64,000 nt of DNA, taken from Flavobacteriaceae bacterium. GTDB lineage: Bacteria; Bacteroidota; Bacteroidia; Flavobacteriales; Flavobacteriaceae. Positions 1 to 8,703 of this stretch are shown here, in pieces (the first letter of the stretch is position 1; every line of letters starts with the position of its first letter). The notes under the pieces were generated by a model. The model saw only the letters and a list, made by a program, of their open reading frames with translations. It made no database searches and had not been told where the DNA came from. The DNA lies in assembly GCA_029248185.1 (NCBI GenBank), contig JAQWJV010000041.1, positions 1-64,000 on the forward strand, given 5' to 3'. The position numbers and the translations under genes are program-made.

Positions 1-58
1 TTGATGGTTTCACAAACAACACAAGGTTTAAAAAATCTTAGGTTTAATCCATAAGAAA

Positions 59-1126
59 ATGTATTTTCGAAACCATAGTAATACGTCTCTTTTGAAACCA
101 ATTCTCTATTTTTTATTCAAACATCTTTTCCGCTATTACAACTGGATTTATTTTCGATCTATTTCCGTTCATGGCAAAGAAAAGCTTCCCAAAGATGGGG
201 GTGTTTTATTTTCACCCAACCATCAGGGAGCCTTTCTTGATCCTCTTTTGATTAATTCAATGACGCCACGAAGAATGACTTCTTTAACTCGTAGTGATGT
301 TTTTGGAGGTCCATTACAGTGGTTTTTAGATGCCTTCCAAATGCTTCCTGTTTATCGAATTAGAAATGGATACAGCAATCTCAAAAAGAATGATTTAACC
401 TTTGCTAAATGTTATGAAATATTAGGAAACGGGAAGTTCTTATTGATGTTTTCTGAAGGTGGGCATCACAATGAGTACTTTTTACAAAATTTATCTAAGG
501 GGAGTAGTCGGCTTGCCTTTCAAGCCTATAAAGAAAATCTTGGGAAAAAAATTTATTTACAGCCCATGGGTATCAATTATGGGCATCATCAACAACCGCG
601 ATGTAGTCTACATTTGGTCTATGGAAAACCGATAGAAGTAGGAGGTTTTATCTCAGAAGACATCACCGACGCAGAAAATATCAATAACCTCAAAGAGGAA
701 CTGCAAGCTCGAATGAAAGACTGTTTATGGTTGCCAGAAAACACTGAACAATATCCAGAAAAGAAAAAAAGAATCAATCGTATCACTACCCAAATGGAGT
801 TTGATCAACTTAAATACGCACTGGAAAATTCATATAATAAACTCCCATTAGCCAAGCCTCCTTCTACAACAATTCGTTTTATTGCTTTTATTTTGAGTCT
901 TCCTAACCTTATCCCCTTACTAATTTCCAGAAAAATCATAGGCCAATTTAAAGACATTGTTTTTGTGAGTTCTATGAAATATGCCTTGGGTGTTTTCTTC
1001 TTTCCCATATGGTGGTTACTCAGTGCTGTAGGTATCGCTTACGCATTTGGCAATTCAGTGATGGTATTCTATTTACAAATCTGTATTCTCTCCATTTTCA
1101 TCAGACAACGTATTTTACTATTATAA
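59..1126 (+). CDS. PlsC-like 1-acyl-glycerol-phosphate acyltransferase family protein
   Basis: Probable membrane acyltransferase of phospholipid synthesis, moving an acyl group to a (lyso)phosphatidate-type acceptor. The acyltransferase block NHQGAFLD lies at residues 54-61; its His and Asp match the catalytic pair, with the HX5D spacing I associate with the Bacteroidota branch. A second block, FSEGG, lies near residue 131. The N-terminus is hydrophobic and basic, and two hydrophobic segments near residues 275-350 are likely membrane anchors. The 355-residue length suits this longer PlsC branch. It stands alone, and a hairpin terminator overlaps its stop codon. The exact substrate is inference. 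Confidence 0.8.
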   Translation: MYFRNHSNTSLLKPILYFLFKHLFRYYNWIYFRSISVHGKEKLPKDGGVLFSPNHQGAFLDPLLINSMTPRRMTSLTRSDVFGGPLQWFLDAFQMLPVYRIRNGYSNLKKNDLTFAKCYEILGNGKFLLMFSEGGHHNEYFLQNLSKGSSRLAFQAYKENLGKKIYLQPMGINYGHHQQPRCSLHLVYGKPIEVGGFISEDITDAENINNLKEELQARMKDCLWLPENTEQYPEKKKRINRITTQMEFDQLKYALENSYNKLPLAKPPSTTIRFIAFILSLPNLIPLLISRKIIGQFKDIVFVSSMKYALGVFFFPIWWLLSAVGIAYAFGNSVMVFYLQICILSIFIRQRILLL

Positions 1127-1146
1127 ATATTTTTATAATAGTTTTT
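1117..1146 (+). terminator. A/T-rich intrinsic terminator after the acyltransferase
   Basis: A perfect 11-bp inverted repeat (ACTATTATAAA / TTTATAATAGT, loop TATT) overlaps the stop codon and is followed by a short T run. The stem has only two G-C pairs, so its strength is uncertain. Confidence 0.5.
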
Positions 1147-1270
1147 CGTTATAATATGGCTATTCAAAAGAAGTATGGTTATGATTTCTTTGTAATAATA
1201 TTATTTTAATCTATTAAATTATATTTTATAATAAGTTTAATCTATTATTTAAAAGTCTTTAGAGTATTTG

Positions 1271-1278
1271 TACCTTAG
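1271..1278 (+). promoter_or_regulatory. Bacteroidota -7 box TACCTTAG, 12 nt before the ypdA start
   Basis: TACCTTAG resembles the Bacteroidota -7 consensus TAnnTTTG. Its first base is exactly 12 nt before the ATG at 1283, so transcription would begin at or next to the start codon. I found no convincing -33 TTG box. Confidence 0.4.
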
Positions 1279-1282
1279 CTTT

Positions 1283-2242
1283 ATGAATGATGTAATAATA
1301 ATAGGAGGCGGACCCATTGGCATTGCTTGTGGTATCGAGGCTGAAAAGAGAGGCTTGAATTATGTGATTTTTGACAAAGGTGCTTTGGTGAATTCCCTTT
1401 ATAACTATCCCTTGAACATGACGTTCTTTTCCACTTCTGACAAACTTGAGATCGGAAACATTCCCTTTATTTCTCACAACCCAAAGCCCACACGATCAGA
1501 AGCTTTAGAATATTACAGAAGAGTAAGCGCTCATTGGAAATTAAACTTGCATTTGTATGAAGAAATCCAAACGATTACTCAAATGAATGCCCTCTTTCAA
1601 GTAACAACTTCAAAAAACACCTACACTTCGAAAAATATCGTCGTGGCAACAGGATTCTATGACCGTCCTTTTTTACTAGGTGTCCCAGGAGAAGATTTGC
1701 CGAAAGTAAAACATTATTATACAGAACCACATCCTTATTTTGGTATGGATATCGTTGTCGTGGGTGGCGCAAACTCTGCAGTGGATGCCGCCCTTGAAAC
1801 CTATCGCAAGGGAGCCAAATCGGTTACTATGATCATACGTGAAGCAGCAATAGGGTCTAATGTCAAATATTGGGCACGACCAGACATCATAAACCGAATT
1901 GAAGAAGGAAGTATAAAAGCCTACTTCAACGCAGACATCACACACATTAAAAAAACAAGCGTTTGTTTTAAAGATCCTAAGGGAGACTATGAAATTCCAA
2001 ATGACTTTATTTTAGCAATGACAGGCTATGAACCTAATTTTGAACTGTTAGAAAAATTAAATGTGAAATTTCATGAGGATGAATTTAAAACACCCATATA
2101 CAATTCAGAAAATATGGAATCAAATGCGAAAGGGGTTTATTTAGCAGGTGTCGTTTGTGGGGGCTATAAAACCAATAAATGGTTTATTGAAAACTCCCGA
2201 GAACACGCAGTCAAGGTAATGGAATCGATTGCTAAAACTTAA
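1283..2242 (+). CDS. ypdA: YpdA-type FAD/NAD(P)-dependent bacillithiol disulfide reductase
   Basis: Cytosolic flavoprotein of the YpdA/Bdr family, which reduces bacillithiol disulfide with NADPH in organisms that make bacillithiol. The FAD Rossmann motif GGGPIG starts at residue 8, and a second nucleotide-binding motif, GGANSAVDAA, lies near residue 157. An FxxSxxDKLEIGNIPF-like stretch near residues 46-60 is typical of the family. I chose the ATG at 1283 over an in-frame TTG at 1268, because the protein then begins MNDVIIIGGG as the family does and a -7 box sits just upstream. No bacillithiol synthesis genes are in the window, so substrate use is inferred from the family. Confidence 0.85.
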   Translation: MNDVIIIGGGPIGIACGIEAEKRGLNYVIFDKGALVNSLYNYPLNMTFFSTSDKLEIGNIPFISHNPKPTRSEALEYYRRVSAHWKLNLHLYEEIQTITQMNALFQVTTSKNTYTSKNIVVATGFYDRPFLLGVPGEDLPKVKHYYTEPHPYFGMDIVVVGGANSAVDAALETYRKGAKSVTMIIREAAIGSNVKYWARPDIINRIEEGSIKAYFNADITHIKKTSVCFKDPKGDYEIPNDFILAMTGYEPNFELLEKLNVKFHEDEFKTPIYNSENMESNAKGVYLAGVVCGGYKTNKWFIENSREHAVKVMESIAKT

Positions 2243-2293
2243 TTTTTTACGATAGAAACCATTTAGTACCTTAGAACAAAAAAAGGAACGCTA

Positions 2294-3424
2294 TTGAAAG
2301 TACTCATTATTCCAGACTCATTTAAAGGTAGCCTAAAAGCGACGGAAGTCGCTTTGGAAATGGAAAAAGCCGTGTCTGAAGTTTTTCCAAATGCTCTATC
2401 TACTCTCATGCCTTTTTCGGACGGAGGGGAAGGCGCCTTAACTGTTCTTGAAAATCATGCGGATGGAAAGATTATCAATTGTACTACTACCGATAGCTTA
2501 AAACGAAACCTAATCGCCCCCTTTTTTTTATTTGAGAATTCCAAAAGTGCATGGATTGAGTTATCGCAAACAGCCGGGCTTGTTCAACTGAACCCAGAAG
2601 AAAGAAATCCTCTTAAAACATCGACTTGGGGAACAGGTGTTATGATACGGCGTGCTATGGATTTGGGGTGTAAAACTATTTTTTTGGGTATTGGAGGAAG
2701 CGCCACTCACGATCTAGGCACTGGCATCATCAGCGCTCTTGGTGGAAAGTTTTATGATGTCAATAACACTTCTCTTGAACCCAATGGAGCCCAATTAAAG
2801 GAAATAGATCGAATTGATTTAAGTGGATTAGACTCAAGGGTAAAAGAAATTAAATGGGTGATCGCCTGTGATGTTAAAAATAGTTTGACAGGGCCCTATG
2901 GAGCAGCAAATACCTATGCTAAACAAAAAGGAGCAACTCCAGAAGTTATTTTAGCCCTGGAAAAAGGAAGCAAACAATTTGCTAAAGTGATTAAGGAACA
3001 GTTTGATAAAAATATATTAGATATTCCCGGAGGCGGTGCAGCAGGTGGAGTCAGTGCGGGTTTATTTGGAGTCTTTGATGCAACTTTACAAAATGGATTT
3101 GAATTATTATCCCAGCAGACTAAAATAACCGAACAAATAAAAGAGATGGACTTAGTCCTAACCGGTGAAGGGCATTTTGACGAGCAAAGTACTTATGGAA
3201 AACTGGCACTTCAAGTAGCCAAACTCACTAAACAATACAAAATAAAAACCCTTGTCTTTGCCGGAAAAACATCATTATCTAGCCTTCCTAAGCTGCCTCA
3301 TCTTGAAATTCACCAAACAACACCCCCCTCAATGTCTCTTGAAAAAGCAATGAAGAATGCCGCTCAAAATTTAAGATCTAAATTGCTAGAAACCTTAAAT
3401 ACTTATAAAAAACAGATACACTAA
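2294..3424 (+). CDS. glxK: Glycerate kinase (type 1, GlxK/GarK family)
   Basis: Phosphorylates D-glycerate with ATP, probably to 2-phosphoglycerate as in the GarK/GlxK family. The N-terminus KVLIIPDSFKGSL is the family signature, and GIGGSATHDLGTG and the late LTGEGHFDEQS block (near residue 290) are also characteristic. The 376-residue length is normal. Only the TTG at 2294 gives the conserved N-terminus. A -7-like TACCTTAG box lies at 2267-2274. The stop is 2 nt before the GntP-family permease gene, so the two are almost certainly co-transcribed and probably form an uptake-and-phosphorylation pair. Confidence 0.92.
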   Translation: MKVLIIPDSFKGSLKATEVALEMEKAVSEVFPNALSTLMPFSDGGEGALTVLENHADGKIINCTTTDSLKRNLIAPFFLFENSKSAWIELSQTAGLVQLNPEERNPLKTSTWGTGVMIRRAMDLGCKTIFLGIGGSATHDLGTGIISALGGKFYDVNNTSLEPNGAQLKEIDRIDLSGLDSRVKEIKWVIACDVKNSLTGPYGAANTYAKQKGATPEVILALEKGSKQFAKVIKEQFDKNILDIPGGGAAGGVSAGLFGVFDATLQNGFELLSQQTKITEQIKEMDLVLTGEGHFDEQSTYGKLALQVAKLTKQYKIKTLVFAGKTSLSSLPKLPHLEIHQTTPPSMSLEKAMKNAAQNLRSKLLETLNTYKKQIH

Positions 3425-3426
3425 TT

Positions 3427-4755
3427 ATGGCTTTATCCCTTCTCAGCATTCTTCTTGTGATTCTATGGATTGTATTCGGAACTTCTTATACCAAGCTACA
3501 TCCCTTTTTAGTTTTATTAACCGCAGCATTTTTACTTGGCTTTTTGTTGGGCATTGACCCGCTGGATGCGATGGGTTTAATTCAAAAAGGCTTTGGTAAA
3601 ATAATACAAAATATAGGTCTATTAATTTTATTCGGAACGATTATTGGGGTAGTTTTAGAAAGATCTCATGGCACCTTAGCCTTAGCCAATGGAATTCTAA
3701 AGCACCTCAACAAACTTCCTTTGCCCTATGCAATAAGCTGTATTGGGTATTTAGTCTCTATTCCCGTGTTTTGTGATGCTGCTTTTGTCATTTTATCCCA
3801 ACTCAATAAAACCCTCTCTCAACAAACAAAAACACCTCTCATTGGACTTACTGTAGCCCTATCAACAGGTTTATTCGCACCCCATGTTTTGGTTCCTCCC
3901 ACCCCTGGACCTTTGGCCGCAGCTGCTAATTTGAATTTAGAAAACCTGCTTTTACTCATCATTGTTGGCGGAAGTATTGCATTCATTCTGATTCTGGTTG
4001 GAGGCGCGTATGGAAACTTTCTTATTAAAAAAAGTCCTTATGTGGCGCCCCAATCAGAAGAAAATCTAGAAAATACTTCTTCGGATACCCTCACACTTCC
4101 AAGTTTTACTCAAGCCTTATTGCCCATTGTGATTCCAATTGGACTCATGTGCTTGGGAACGGTAATTAAACTTGTACCCAACTTTATCGGAATTGAATAT
4201 TTAATTTGGATCACACAGCCAACCCTAGCATTAGGTGTTGGAATGCTTTTTGCTTTTCGGCTGCTTGTATCAAAAAAATCAATTAATTCTTCAGTAGTCA
4301 AAGGAATAGAGCAAGCCGCTCCAATTCTTATCATTACTGGAATGGGAGGCGCTTTAGGCACAATTATACAAACTATACCGCTGCAAAACTATGCGCAAGA
4401 AATTTCTACAATATCAAGTCTTGGGATTCTAATTCCTTTCATAATTGCCGCACTACTCAAAACAGCGCAAGGTTCTTCTACTGTTTCGATTATCACAACC
4501 TCTTCCATCATTTTCCCTCTCCTTCCCGTTCTAGGTTTAGATAGTGAAATGGGGAAAATCTGGGCAATAATGGCACTGGGTGTGGGTTCAATGACAGTTT
4601 CCCATGCCAATGATTCTTACTTTTGGATTGTAGCGCAAATGAGTGGAATGGATGTAAAAACGGCTTATAAAACACATACCCTTGGAACCTTACTTCAGGG
4701 GGTGGTGGGTTTAATCGTTGTCTTTACAGGATATACGATATGGCGTTTAGCCTAG
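3427..4755 (+). CDS. GntP-family proton symporter (gluconate/glycerate type)
   Basis: Inner-membrane permease of the GntP family (gluconate, glycerate and related sugar acids with H+). The 442 residues are almost entirely hydrophobic segments, about 12 by eye, and include the family-like stretches PVFCDAAFVIL and VPPTPGPLAAA. It lies 2 nt after the glycerate kinase gene, which makes D-glycerate the most likely substrate. Gluconate is the main alternative, since a gluconokinase is encoded near 55 kb. Its end overlaps the convergent DUF4270 gene by 4 nt. Confidence 0.85.
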   Translation: MALSLLSILLVILWIVFGTSYTKLHPFLVLLTAAFLLGFLLGIDPLDAMGLIQKGFGKIIQNIGLLILFGTIIGVVLERSHGTLALANGILKHLNKLPLPYAISCIGYLVSIPVFCDAAFVILSQLNKTLSQQTKTPLIGLTVALSTGLFAPHVLVPPTPGPLAAAANLNLENLLLLIIVGGSIAFILILVGGAYGNFLIKKSPYVAPQSEENLENTSSDTLTLPSFTQALLPIVIPIGLMCLGTVIKLVPNFIGIEYLIWITQPTLALGVGMLFAFRLLVSKKSINSSVVKGIEQAAPILIITGMGGALGTIIQTIPLQNYAQEISTISSLGILIPFIIAALLKTAQGSSTVSIITTSSIIFPLLPVLGLDSEMGKIWAIMALGVGSMTVSHANDSYFWIVAQMSGMDVKTAYKTHTLGTLLQGVVGLIVVFTGYTIWRLA

Positions 4756-6581
4756 TTTTTATAAGAAGAATAAATGAGCTCTAATCTTACTTTTTTATCC
4801 TCTATGGATGCTTCGGGATGAGATCCAATAAGAACCGCTCCCAAAGGATTTAGTGTAGCCGATAAAGGGTAAACAAGTTCTTCTTCCGATTCCGTTGTTG
4901 CTTTAATAGGAGTTAAATTGGAAATATCCGCATTGACCACTAATCCCAAATCAAAATTGATAGAGTCATTTCTGATAATGTTTGAAATATGATTGGTGAT
5001 ATTAAACTTATAACGAAGGGGAACGTTGTTTTCATCGTATTCTAATAATCCTCCAAAAATATTTTTATTGGTGTTGGTCCCAAAATTGGAAATCGAGGTA
5101 TCATTCGTATAATCTGAAAGAGGAACCCCTGAATTATAATCAAAAAGATATAAGCGCTGAGCCAATAATTCTTTTGAACTAGCAAGCGCAGGATCAATAT
5201 AGAAAATTAGATTCGCTTGATTTATTAGCAAAGTTTGAGATCTGAACCCCTCAATAAGTTCATTATCATTGGGGTCTTCATTTCCAAAAAGACGAACTTT
5301 TCCTAATAGACTCCCACTTTTAACATAAAGTCTTTCAGAAGGAATATTGTTATTTGAAGAAATCACCTGCTCTTGTATCGCAGCATCAAAAAGCTTATTG
5401 TTTAAGGTGTTGATTCGAATGCCATTAAAGCTGATTGATAATTCCTTTTCTACAGTCTCAACATCGTCATCACTGAGATCGTCTGGAGTTCCTTTAGTCA
5501 GATAATCATCATGTTCGTAAACAACATTTATTGCCGCATTTTGCATGTCCAATAACATATAAAGATCATCAGAAAAGTTATCTGTTCTGATAATTAAACC
5601 TCTTAGCGCCTTCTGAAAATCGGCAGCAGTTTCAAGCTCAGAAGATCCCTCTTTATCAATTAAATTTTGCTGAAAGAAATTCACATCTAAGGGGACTCTT
5701 ATTCTGGGGGAAAGTCTTGTTTCAACTTGCGTTGTCTCGTCAATATCTGGGGTGTCGGGATCATCTTCCTTATAATTGATGCGAATCTCATCAAAATTTA
5801 AAGAAATCGTTTCGTCAAAAAGTGTTGCATTGAAAAGGCCTTGTTCAAAATAATCTTGATCAGAGTAATACGTTTGGCTTGTTTCAAAATTGTTTTCAGG
5901 ATCTAAATTGTTAAGAAAAGTGGTTAATTCATATATCTTTAAATTGAAAGTAGCTTCACGATTTCCATATATTGAATCAATCTCATACACTTTGTTTTCA
6001 CTTTGATAACTTTCGTTGTCGTCATCATTATGGTCTAAAATACCGTCGCCATCACTGTCTGAACTTAAGGGATTCAATTCGGCTTGAGTCTCAACAATAT
6101 CGGTCAATTCATCTCCATCCGAATTACTTTGTGGATCATTGGGGTCGGCATCCAGAGAATCAATAACACCATCGTTATCTGCATCATTTTGATTGGTAAA
6201 GAAAGGAATATCTAAATAAACCCATTTAACTGTTTCATTTTCGGGTATTAAATTTGGATCCGTTTGGTTGGGATCCTCTTCAAATTCTTGTTCGTGATTT
6301 CCAAAAACAGGGGTTTCAGTAATGGTTAACTGTGCGGTAATACTTGCCTCAGCAAGACCAAAAACAGGATGATTTATTCTTCCAAGCTGAGCCAATGGAA
6401 GTCCATTGGTTTGAACTTTCTTTAATTTTTTTTGAAATGTAAATGCTGGGAAATTCTCTGTTATCGTCTCAAGTTTCTCATCTGTAAATAAATTTTCACC
6501 CACAGGATGAAAATCTTTGTTACATGAACTTAAAAACAAAATAAATGCAATACTTGCAAGAAATCTAATATTGGAACGCAT
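4752..6581 (-). CDS. DUF4270 lipoprotein with calcium-type (TSP3-like) repeats
   Basis: Exported lipoprotein of the Bacteroidota DUF4270 family, function unknown. The signal peptide ends in lipobox FLSSC with Cys20. Residues about 132-190 hold three Asp-rich DxDxDGxxD units (DADNDGVID, NSDGDELTD, DSDGDGILD), which resemble thrombospondin type 3 calcium-binding repeats inside the domain. The remainder looks beta-rich. The 609-residue length is somewhat long for the family, as expected from the insert. The gene sits 14 nt downstream of the GT5-like gene on the same strand, an arrangement I recognise from Flavobacteriia, so co-expression is likely. Confidence 0.8.
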   Translation of the reverse strand: MRSNIRFLASIAFILFLSSCNKDFHPVGENLFTDEKLETITENFPAFTFQKKLKKVQTNGLPLAQLGRINHPVFGLAEASITAQLTITETPVFGNHEQEFEEDPNQTDPNLIPENETVKWVYLDIPFFTNQNDADNDGVIDSLDADPNDPQSNSDGDELTDIVETQAELNPLSSDSDGDGILDHNDDDNESYQSENKVYEIDSIYGNREATFNLKIYELTTFLNNLDPENNFETSQTYYSDQDYFEQGLFNATLFDETISLNFDEIRINYKEDDPDTPDIDETTQVETRLSPRIRVPLDVNFFQQNLIDKEGSSELETAADFQKALRGLIIRTDNFSDDLYMLLDMQNAAINVVYEHDDYLTKGTPDDLSDDDVETVEKELSISFNGIRINTLNNKLFDAAIQEQVISSNNNIPSERLYVKSGSLLGKVRLFGNEDPNDNELIEGFRSQTLLINQANLIFYIDPALASSKELLAQRLYLFDYNSGVPLSDYTNDTSISNFGTNTNKNIFGGLLEYDENNVPLRYKFNITNHISNIIRNDSINFDLGLVVNADISNLTPIKATTESEEELVYPLSATLNPLGAVLIGSHPEASIEDKKVRLELIYSSYKN

Positions 6582-6595
6582 CTGCGGATTTTCTA

Positions 6596-7396
6596 TTAAA
6601 ATTTATTACTATAAAAATCAATATACACTTCCTCATTTTTAGAATCATTGAACTTTAAATGAGGCTTTTTACTTTTTTCTACTTCTTTAACTACCTCAAC
6701 AGGAACATCTTCTGCCGACAGTATCAGGCCATCTGAATGCTTAATGGCCAGAGAAATAAGAGATTCATAGCTAGCCGTTTTTAACTCTTCAAGCTGTGCT
6801 GTATCAATCTTATCAAATGCAACTTTTTCAAAAAAGTTTTTTGCAAAAGGAGTTTCAAAATCAGGGCCGTAAATAGAACTAATTATTTTGCTCTCAGAAA
6901 ACAGGGGTTCGTCTCGATAATAGGTCTGTAAGTACAACGGGAATAAGGCAGTAAACCAACCGTGAAGATGAATAATGTCGGGCGACCAATTCAATTTTTT
7001 GACTGTTTCCACAACCCCTTTCGTAAAAAAGATCATGCGTTCATCGTTATCATCATAACAATCACCTTTGCTGTCATGAAGCAATCCTCGACGCTTGAAA
7101 TACTCATCGTTATCTATAAAGTAAACTTGCATTCTCTCTTTAGGAATAGAGGCCACTTTGATAATCAAAGGCATATCGAGGTCATTGACGACTAAATTCA
7201 TTCCAGACAAACGAATCACTTCATGAAGCTGGTGCCTTCTCTCGTTGATTAATCCATAACGTGGCATAAAAATTCGCGTTTGTCCTCCATGCTCATTTAT
7301 CTTCTTTGGAATTTGAAATGAATTGATGGCTTGCTCGGTCTGGGGCAGATAAGGAACTACCTCAGAAGAAATGATTAAAACTTTCTTATCTTTCAT
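6596..7396 (-). CDS. GT5-type glycogen/starch synthase N-terminal domain protein
   Basis: Matches the N-terminal half of glycogen synthases: KVLIISSEVVPYLPQTE at the start, DNDEYFKRRGLL, and a DIIHLHGWFTAL motif near residue 140. At 266 residues it lacks the C-terminal GT-B Rossmann domain that would complete a glucosyltransferase site, so it is probably not an ordinary GlgA. This half-length form next to DUF4270 and divergent from panC recurs in Flavobacteriia. I chose the ATG at 7396 because an upstream in-frame start at 7456 would cross the promoter region and add a non-homologous tail. Function unknown. Confidence 0.75.
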   Translation of the reverse strand: MKDKKVLIISSEVVPYLPQTEQAINSFQIPKKINEHGGQTRIFMPRYGLINERRHQLHEVIRLSGMNLVVNDLDMPLIIKVASIPKERMQVYFIDNDEYFKRRGLLHDSKGDCYDDNDERMIFFTKGVVETVKKLNWSPDIIHLHGWFTALFPLYLQTYYRDEPLFSESKIISSIYGPDFETPFAKNFFEKVAFDKIDTAQLEELKTASYESLISLAIKHSDGLILSAEDVPVEVVKEVEKSKKPHLKFNDSKNEEVYIDFYSNKF

Positions 7397-7424
7397 ATGA
7401 ATGATTTCCGTGGGGAAAGTTCTG

Positions 7425-7457
7425 CAAAAATACAAAATTAATGCACATATACTCAAA
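7425..7457 (-). promoter_or_regulatory. Promoter for the GT5-like/DUF4270 pair
   Basis: On the minus strand a perfect -7 box TATTTTTG (7432-7425) is preceded by TTTG (7457-7454) at a 21-nt spacing, matching the Bacteroidota -33/-7 pattern. The start codon lies about 28 nt downstream. Confidence 0.5.
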
Positions 7458-7464
7458 AACTACC

Positions 7465-7472
7465 TACTTTAG
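7465..7472 (+). promoter_or_regulatory. -7 box for the panC-panD operon
   Basis: TACTTTAG lies 28 nt before the panC ATG and is close to TAnnTTTG. No clear -33 TTG was found. It lies back-to-back with the divergent promoter at 7425-7457, so the two may compete or be co-regulated. Confidence 0.4.
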
Positions 7473-7492
7473 CAGCGTTAATAAAATACTAA

Positions 7493-8356
7493 ATGTTGGT
7501 GTTTACTACTCATACTGAGATTCACTCCTTTCTCAGTGATAAAAAGAAATCGGTTGGATTGGTTCCTACCATGGGCGCATTACATAAAGGACATATCTCT
7601 TTAGTTGAAATAGCAGCTCAAGAGAATGAATGGGTAATTGTAAGTATTTTTATAAATCCAACACAATTTAACAATCCTGAAGATTTAGCAAATTATCCAA
7701 AGAATTTGGTTCAAGATAAAATTGCGTTAAGCGCATATGACGAAAAACTAATTCTTTATGTTCCTGAACCTGAGGATCTGTATCCAGAAAAGTTGGAGTC
7801 TAAAGAATACCATTTTAATGGCTTGGAAAAACACATGGAGGGAGCTTTTCGTCCCGGTCATTTTAATGGAGTGGCAACCGTAGTTGAGGCTTTATTTAAA
7901 AAATTAATCCCCAATCGAGCTTATTTTGGCGAAAAAGATTACCAACAATTACAGATTATTAAAGCACTAAATAAGCAATTGGATTTAAAAATTAAAATTG
8001 TCGAATGCCCCATTATCAGAGAAAAAGATGGACTGGCAATGAGCTCCAGAAACACCTTGCTTAATCCTGAGCAAAGGGAAGCAGCCCCTGTTATATTCAA
8101 AAGCTTAAAAGAAATTAAATTTCACCAAACCCAATGGAGTGTGTCCGAAATGGAAGCGTTTTTTCAAGCTTCTATTGAACGTGAATCCCAACTGAAACTA
8201 GACTATTTTTATGTGGCAAAAACATCGGACTTAATCCCTACATATAATCTTGAAGCAGGGATGACCTACAGGATTTTTGTGGCTGTATTTGCAGGAAAAA
8301 CAAGATTAATCGATACGGTAGAATTAGAGAAAAAGAATACCTTTACGCCATGTTAA
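7493..8356 (+). CDS. panC: Pantothenate synthetase
   Basis: Joins pantoate and beta-alanine with ATP to make pantothenate, in the cytosol. The ATP-binding signature PTMGALHKGH lies at residues 25-34, FINPTQFNNPEDL follows, and GEKDYQQLQ and MSSRNTLL mark the rest of the active site. Length is normal at 287 residues. The stop overlaps the panD start by 7 nt, so translation is likely coupled and the operon supplies both beta-alanine and the ligase step of coenzyme A precursor synthesis. Confidence 0.96.
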   Translation: MLVFTTHTEIHSFLSDKKKSVGLVPTMGALHKGHISLVEIAAQENEWVIVSIFINPTQFNNPEDLANYPKNLVQDKIALSAYDEKLILYVPEPEDLYPEKLESKEYHFNGLEKHMEGAFRPGHFNGVATVVEALFKKLIPNRAYFGEKDYQQLQIIKALNKQLDLKIKIVECPIIREKDGLAMSSRNTLLNPEQREAAPVIFKSLKEIKFHQTQWSVSEMEAFFQASIERESQLKLDYFYVAKTSDLIPTYNLEAGMTYRIFVAVFAGKTRLIDTVELEKKNTFTPC

Positions 8357-8700
8357 TTGAAGTACTAAAATCGAAAATTCATCGCGTCACTGTTACCGAT
8401 GCTGATCTTAATTATATAGGGAGTATTACCCTCGATAAAAACCTAATTGAAGCTGCAAATTTGATTGTTGGAGAAAAGGTTCAGGTAGTGAATATCAACA
8501 ACGGAGAACGTCTAGAGACCTACGTAATTGAAGGTCAAGCCGGTACGGGGGAAGTGACTCTAAATGGCCCTGCTGCAAGAAAAGTCCAAAAAGGAGACGT
8601 CATCATTATTATAAGTTATGCACAGATGAGTCCTGATGCTGCGAAGCAATTCCAACCTAAACTTATTTTTCCAAATGAATCAACAAATCAACTCCAGTAA
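8350..8700 (+). CDS. panD: Aspartate 1-decarboxylase (pyruvoyl enzyme)
   Basis: Decarboxylates L-aspartate to beta-alanine for pantothenate. The self-cleavage site that makes the pyruvoyl group is visible as Gly24-Ser25 in NYIGSITLD, and GPAARKVQKGD is conserved in the family. Full length at 116 residues. It overlaps panC by 7 nt, and the next gene starts 3 nt after its stop. Confidence 0.96.
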   Translation: MLIEVLKSKIHRVTVTDADLNYIGSITLDKNLIEAANLIVGEKVQVVNINNGERLETYVIEGQAGTGEVTLNGPAARKVQKGDVIIIISYAQMSPDAAKQFQPKLIFPNESTNQLQ

Positions 8701-8703
8701 AGT

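Noticed and set aside
1009-1209. 66-codon ORF overlapping the acyltransferase 3' end
   Set aside because: Shadow frame across the terminator hairpin, with A/T-driven hydrophobic composition.
7397-7456. Upstream start for the GT5-like gene
   Set aside because: Adds 20 residues unlike glycogen synthases and would cover the -7 box at 7425-7432.
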